64,000 nucleotides of DNA from Saccharospirillum sp. (GTDB taxonomy: Bacteria; Pseudomonadota; Gammaproteobacteria; Pseudomonadales; Natronospirillaceae). The stretch is taken from contig JAIUML010000003.1 in the NCBI GenBank assembly GCA_022565595.1, forward strand, positions 186,001 to 250,000, read 5' to 3'. Positions within the stretch are counted from its first letter, which is position 1. Every line of letters begins with the position of its first letter. The notes under the pieces are model-generated. The model was not told the origin of the DNA. It was given only the letters and a program-made list of their open reading frames with translations, and searched no databases. Made by a program: the position numbers and the translations under genes. Below are positions 60,189 to 64,000 of this stretch, piece by piece.

Positions 60189-60683
60189 GTGAAATGGTTA
60201 GCCACTATCTTAGCGTCTACGGCCCTCTGTTGGCCAGTTGCCATGGCGCATGCGGAAGACACCTGGAAAGTCCGTATGGATCCACTCCTCGCATTGGCCA
60301 ACTTTCCCAATCTGGAAGTTGATCGAGCCATTTCACCCAACCTGTCTGTGGGGGCCATGATCTGGCATTTTGACGGTGACTGGTACGACTCCGAACAGAT
60401 GACCTCCATCGGGATGCGACTGGACTGGTTTGAGCGTGGTGTGTTTTCCAGCGGCTGGCACACCAACCTCATTCTGAAAGGTGACTTTGTCGAGACTCAG
60501 TTGGAGCGAACTCGCATCAAGGGAACGCAAACCTATCAGTGGAGCCGGAATCGGTTTCACATCAATGCGGGCATTGGCCTGCAATTTTTGCTCGGTGGTT
60601 TCAGTGACGCCGACGATGACGTCTATGTCTATGACAGTTGGGTCTACCCTGCCTGGGAGTTGTCCATAGGTCGGTCTTTTTAA
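60189..60683 (+). CDS. Small predicted outer-membrane beta-barrel protein 1
   Basis: A 164-residue secreted protein with a signal peptide (cut near AMAHAED). The mature part has alternating strands and ends in an aromatic residue (IGRSF), like 8-stranded barrels. It begins with KVRMDPLLALANFPNLEVD, similar to the DPLxAL/NPFMVFGSFVNLELD start of the next gene, so the two are paralogues. The start is GTG with AAGGAG ten bases upstream. DUF3575-like is a guess. Function unknown. Confidence 0.7.
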   Translation: MKWLATILASTALCWPVAMAHAEDTWKVRMDPLLALANFPNLEVDRAISPNLSVGAMIWHFDGDWYDSEQMTSIGMRLDWFERGVFSSGWHTNLILKGDFVETQLERTRIKGTQTYQWSRNRFHINAGIGLQFLLGGFSDADDDVYVYDSWVYPAWELSIGRSF

Positions 60684-60693
60684 GGAGAGTCGC

Positions 60694-61185
60694 ATGTCCC
60701 ACCGTCTAGTCATCGCCGCTTTTGCTCTGACCCTGGTCAGCGCGGCAGCCAGTGCCGATACCCTGAATATCCGCACCAATCCTTTTATGGTATTTGGCAG
60801 TTTCGTGAATCTGGAACTGGACGTACGCGCCGGTAACCAGCAATCAATCGGCCCCATGTTGAGAGCCAGTGTCGTTGACCCAGAATTCGAAGCGGGTTTG
60901 CGTTATACCTACTATGAGCAGGGCGTTTTTCAGCCCGGCTGGATGTTGTCTGTTTATGCCGTTGGCGGTCAGGAAGTGGCTGGTCGTGTATACGACCCTG
61001 TCACCTTTGAAGAGAGCGACGAACTCGACTGGCTCGCTCGGGTTGGCGTGAACCAGGGCTATATGTGGCGTTGGGATACCTTCAATCTGGGTGTTGGACT
61101 CGGAGCCGCCCTGGGTTACTACAACAGCGATGAGCGCCTGGCGGTGCAGTCGGATTTGCATTTCAGTATTGGTTGGGTGCGCTGA
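60694..61185 (+). CDS. Small predicted outer-membrane beta-barrel protein 2
   Basis: A 163-residue secreted paralogue of the preceding protein: signal peptide (cut near SAAASADT), a NIRTNPFMVFGSFVNLELDV start, a YYEQGVFQPGWMLSVYAVGG hairpin that parallels FERGVFSSGWHTNLILKG in its neighbour, and a GLGAALGYYN strand. It ends SIGWVR. AAGGAGAG precedes the ATG 10 bases after the neighbour's stop, so the two form an operon. Function unknown. Confidence 0.7.
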   Translation: MSHRLVIAAFALTLVSAAASADTLNIRTNPFMVFGSFVNLELDVRAGNQQSIGPMLRASVVDPEFEAGLRYTYYEQGVFQPGWMLSVYAVGGQEVAGRVYDPVTFEESDELDWLARVGVNQGYMWRWDTFNLGVGLGAALGYYNSDERLAVQSDLHFSIGWVR

Positions 61186-61321
61186 GCATCACTGTATCTG
61201 CCGAATTACAACAGGGGCCCATGTCGTGCCTTATGGAAGAGCGACACTCGGGTTGCAACGTTGCGGCTCTGGTCTAAGCTAGACACTTTATATCAGAACT
61301 GTCTTACATTAAGGAAAGCTC

Positions 61322-61699
61322 ATGTACGAACATCTCAGTGCCATTGGTGTGACCGACACCGACAATATCGAAAAATACACCCTCCGTACCGAAGGTCATT
61401 ACGACATTCTTAAGGTGTATTATAAACGCGCCAAAGGCGATATCTTTGCGCGCAGCGAAAAATTCAAATACCCACGTCAGCACAAGCGACTCAAGGCCGA
61501 CAGCGGCACCGGTCGTTACGTCGACACGACCGAGATTTCACCAACCTTGCGTTATGTGGTCGAAGAGCTCGACCAAATCGCCAAGCGTGAAGTGAAAGAA
61601 GTCGATTTGAAGAAGAAGATCCTCGGCGATCTGCGTCATTTGGAGAAGGTGGTGCAGAGCAAGATCGAAGAGATCGAGGAAGATCTCAAGAAGCTGTAA
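61322..61699 (+). CDS. DUF3461-family protein
   Basis: A 125-residue soluble, charged protein of the DUF3461 family: MYEHLSAIGVTDTDNIEKYT, then a helix-strand part (HYDILKVYYKRAKGDIFARS) and a Lys/Glu-rich C-terminal coiled coil (VEELDQIAKREVKEVDLKKK). Function unknown; found mostly in gammaproteobacteria. AAGGAAAG precedes the ATG. Confidence 0.88.
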   Translation: MYEHLSAIGVTDTDNIEKYTLRTEGHYDILKVYYKRAKGDIFARSEKFKYPRQHKRLKADSGTGRYVDTTEISPTLRYVVEELDQIAKREVKEVDLKKKILGDLRHLEKVVQSKIEEIEEDLKKL

Positions 61700-61719
61700 G
61701 GCTTCTGGAGGTCGAGACT

Positions 61720-61740
61720 GCGGGCGCGAAGCCCGCTTTG
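61720..61740 (+). terminator. Hairpin after DUF3461
   Basis: GCGGGC-GCGAA-GCCCGC forms a 6-bp GC stem followed by only TTT. A weak intrinsic terminator is plausible. The gap 61700-61910 shows no gene that I can support. Confidence 0.45.
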
Positions 61741-61910
61741 ACTTCAGTCGGTTGGCGCCGACAATGTTGATGATGATATCGACGCTGCAAAGATTGCACT
61801 GGAGCGCCGATTGGTAATCGACATCCCAATGGTCCTGGCAACTCTGCTTGCGTTCCCGGCCAATTCTCCGACAATAGCGACGCCCTTACCCTGCTGTTGT
61901 TGGAGCCTTC

Positions 61911-62861
61911 ATGTTTGAACTCTTGTTGTTTTCTCTGGAAGTCACCGGGCCCATTGCTCTGGTCGTAGTTCTGGGTGTGCTGTTTCGGCGTTGGGAGTGG
62001 ATCAACGAAGCCTTTGTGCAGGGCGGTTCAAGATTGGTGTTCAATGTTGGCTTACCCAGCCTGCTGTTCTTGAACATTGTCACGGCACGGCCGGACCGGA
62101 TACCGGGTGGGGGCATCATCCTCTTTGCTGCCGGTTTTACTCTGGTGATCTTCATACTGTTGTTCTGGCTGGCGCCGCGCCTGGTGCCTCATCAGGATGA
62201 GCGTGGTGTCTTTGTTCAGGGCGGCATGCGCGGAAATATGGGTATCATCGGTCTGGCGTTCTGCCTGAATGCCTTTGGCGATGAAGCCGCAGTACTGGCC
62301 TCGGTCTATCTGGCCATTATCACCCTGATGTTCAATGTGCTGGCCGTCATCGCACTCAGCCATTGGTCTCCGCGCAAAACGTCCGGTCATCCAGCCCTGG
62401 CAGCGGCGAAGGACATCGCTCGTAATCCCTTGATCATTGGTATATTGCTGGCGGCCCTGGTCGTGGTGTTGAAAATACCGATGCCGGACTGGCTAATGGA
62501 GACGGGTGATTACTTTGCACGCATGACCTTACCGTTAGCGTTACTCTGTGTTGGCGCAAGTCTGTCTTGGTCGGGTTTTGTTGAGGGGGGGCGGGTAAAC
62601 CTGATCACCACCTCGCTCAAGTTGGTCATTCTGCCCTGGCTCGGTGTGATGGTTGCCTGGTGGCTGGGGTTTGGTGGAATCGAGCTGGGGGTTTTCTTTC
62701 TGATGGCCGCCTCACCCACTGCCGCAGCCAGTTACGTTATGGTGCGGGCCATGGGTGGCAATGCCACATTGGCGGCGTCGATCATCGCCACGTCGACGGT
62801 GGCCAGCCTGGTGACCACCAGCCTTGGTCTGGTTATTCTGCGCCTGCTTGACTGGGTATAA
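61911..62861 (+). CDS. AEC-family (auxin efflux carrier-like) transporter
   Basis: A 316-residue inner-membrane protein with about ten helices of the AEC type. It begins with a hydrophobic helix ([17 protein letters not shown]) and has the conserved [12 protein letters not shown] stretch, [11 protein letters not shown] and [18 protein letters not shown]. Family members export small organic acids; the substrate is unknown. GGAG precedes the ATG. Its 3' end overlaps the 3' end of mtnA on the other strand by 29 bases. Confidence 0.9.
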   Translation: MFELLLFSLEVTGPIALVVVLGVLFRRWEWINEAFVQGGSRLVFNVGLPSLLFLNIVTARPDRIPGGGIILFAAGFTLVIFILLFWLAPRLVPHQDERGVFVQGGMRGNMGIIGLAFCLNAFGDEAAVLASVYLAIITLMFNVLAVIALSHWSPRKTSGHPALAAAKDIARNPLIIGILLAALVVVLKIPMPDWLMETGDYFARMTLPLALLCVGASLSWSGFVEGGRVNLITTSLKLVILPWLGVMVAWWLGFGGIELGVFFLMAASPTAAASYVMVRAMGGNATLAASIIATSTVASLVTTSLGLVILRLLDWV

Positions 62862-63852
62862 AGCGCTCCAGCATGACGCCGGTATCCAGTACCCAGCCGC
62901 TGATCAGTCGTGCCGGTGTCACATCGAAAGCCGGGTTATAAACCTCGGCCTGTTCCGGGCTCCAGATCAGGCTGCGCTCCGGCAGACTGACGCCTCGTAC
63001 CTCTTCGGCGGCGCGTTGTTCTATTGGGATGGTATCGCCGCTCGGGCAATTGAGATCAACGGTGGTAACCGGTGCAACAACGTAAAAAGGGATGTCGTGA
63101 GCCCTTGCCAGTACCGCCAGGCTGTAGGTGCCGACCTTGTTGGCGAAGTCGCCATTGCGGGCAATGCGGTCAGCGCCGACCATGATCAGATCGACTTCGC
63201 CTTTGGCCATCAGACTCGCCGCCATGTTGTCGCAGATCAGCCGGTAAGGCACCTCGGCCTGAGCCAGTTCCCAGGTGGTCAGCCGCCCGCCCTGTAGCAG
63301 CGGGCGGGTTTCATCTACCCAGACAGAGATGCCTTTGCCACGACGGTGAGCCTCGGTTATGGCCCCCAGGGCAGTGCCGATGCCGGCTGTGGCCAGGCTT
63401 CCGGTATTGCAATGGGTCAGAATGCGGGCGCCAGATGGTATCAATGTCTGGGCATGGTCGGCCATGCGCTGGCACAGGTCCCGGTCTTCTTCAAAGAGTT
63501 GCACAGCCAGTTGCTCAATCTGCTCGGCTGACGCACCACTGTGAATCGATGCGCTGAGCCGGTCGAGATAGTTCATCAGGTTGACGGCTGTCGGCCGTGA
63601 AGCCCGCAAGGCTTCCAGTTCGGCCAGCAAGGCTGCGCCCTGAATGCCCTGACGGGCACGCCACGCCACCATCAAAGCGGCCGCCAACCCAATCAGTGGT
63701 GCGCCGCGTACGGCCAGGCTGTGTATATGACCAATCAATTGGTTGGCTGTGGTGCAGCGATGCCAGACCAGTTCGCTCGGCAGCAATCGCTGGTCAAGTA
63801 TCGACAGCCCATCGACGTCGTAACGCAGGCTGGTGGCGGAGAGGTTGCTCAC
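62833..63852 (-). CDS. mtnA: Methylthioribose-1-phosphate isomerase
   Basis: A 339-residue eIF2B-related enzyme of the methionine salvage pathway that isomerises 5-methylthioribose 1-phosphate to the ribulose form. Visible are [15 protein letters not shown], the catalytic Cys in [20 protein letters not shown], the Asp in [20 protein letters not shown] and [12 protein letters not shown]. The GTG start at 63852 gives the usual N-terminus, but GAAGG abuts the codon. It lies downstream of mtnD on the same strand. Confidence 0.94.
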   Translation of the reverse strand: MSNLSATSLRYDVDGLSILDQRLLPSELVWHRCTTANQLIGHIHSLAVRGAPLIGLAAALMVAWRARQGIQGAALLAELEALRASRPTAVNLMNYLDRLSASIHSGASAEQIEQLAVQLFEEDRDLCQRMADHAQTLIPSGARILTHCNTGSLATAGIGTALGAITEAHRRGKGISVWVDETRPLLQGGRLTTWELAQAEVPYRLICDNMAASLMAKGEVDLIMVGADRIARNGDFANKVGTYSLAVLARAHDIPFYVVAPVTTVDLNCPSGDTIPIEQRAAEEVRGVSLPERSLIWSPEQAEVYNPAFDVTPARLISGWVLDTGVMLERFIPSQAGAE

Positions 63853-63855
63853 CCT

Positions 63856-64000
63856 TCAGTTCTCTAGCCGTGGAAACTGGTCGGCGATGGGCTCACCAGT
63901 AAAGTTGGCGACCCAGCCTTCAGGATTGTTGAACAGGCGAATTGCCGTGAATTCAGGGTTGGGGCCCATGTCGAACCAATGGCGTGTGCCGGCGGGCACA
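63856..64000 (-). CDS. mtnD: Acireductone dioxygenase, C-terminal end (cut by window edge)
   Basis: The last 47 codons of a minus-strand gene running off the window. The residues [20 protein letters not shown], then [20 protein letters not shown], match the C-terminus of acireductone dioxygenase, including the metal-ligand His of the GTRHWFDMG segment. Its stop is 3 bases from the mtnA GTG, so the two methionine-salvage genes are an operon. The N-terminal part with the other metal ligands lies outside the window. Confidence 0.88.
   Translation of the reverse strand, partial: VPAGTRHWFDMGPNPEFTAIRLFNNPEGWVANFTGEPIADQFPRLEN

Overview
The window looks like part of a gammaproteobacterial chromosome, probably from an Oceanospirillales/Pseudomonas-like marine lineage. 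This rests on gene content and order: slmA-argB-algC-dut-coaBC, lysM-dprA divergent from def-fmt-rsmB-trkA-trkH, glyQ-glyS, rpoZ-spoT and pgk-fba all resemble Pseudomonas and its relatives. A genus call from sequence alone would be a guess. Most genes are housekeeping. I saw no rRNA, tRNA, CRISPR array, intact insertion sequence or prophage.

Layout. 0-3.4 kb: a TIGR02444-type protein, an ABC-F ATPase and a solitary ClpP-type peptidase. 3.4-9.5 kb, minus strand: coaBC, dut, a membrane-anchored AlgC-type phosphomannomutase/phosphoglucomutase, argB and slmA (coenzyme A, dUTP removal, sugar phosphates, arginine, division control). 9.5-18.5 kb lies between coaBC and radC, which are neighbours in many gammaproteobacteria, and looks accessory. 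It holds a TetR-RND-LolA-like-beta-barrel operon, then a 3.6 kb patch with a divergent redoxin/MarR pair, a ferritin-like protein, a DUF302 protein and several truncated gene stubs, all on the minus strand. 18.6-31.6 kb: radC, dprA, a LysM protein, def-fmt-rsmB, trkA-trkH, glyQS and gmk.

31.7-51.0 kb separates gmk from rpoZ-spoT, a pair of loci that usually adjoin. This second accessory block carries hisC, rnk, a nitronate monooxygenase, DUF2200, a MoaD/ThiS-like protein paired with a BNR beta-propeller, a YjbR/MmcQ protein, a large KAP-type P-loop ATPase with a helical-repeat N-terminus, a YghU-like GST, an EamA transporter, a MASE1-LOV-GGDEF protein, a predicted beta-barrel fused to an SppA-type peptidase, and an RND efflux pair. 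51.2-64 kb: rpoZ, spoT, udk, a degenerate M48-like membrane protein, DUF924, a DsbA-family protein, pgk-fba, two small related beta-barrel proteins, DUF3461, an AEC transporter, and mtnA with the end of mtnD.

The observations most worth following are the LOV-GGDEF light-sensor candidate, the barrel-SppA fusion, the KAP ATPase, the MoaD-like/beta-propeller pair, and the redoxin/MarR module with perfect palindromes in its control region. Alternative starts (GTG or TTG) are called for algC, dut, dprA, trkA, glyQ, the efflux adaptor, spoT, the DUF924 gene, one barrel gene and mtnA. Most are backed by a visible ribosome-binding site. All functions are inferred from motifs and remembered family features; no database search was run.
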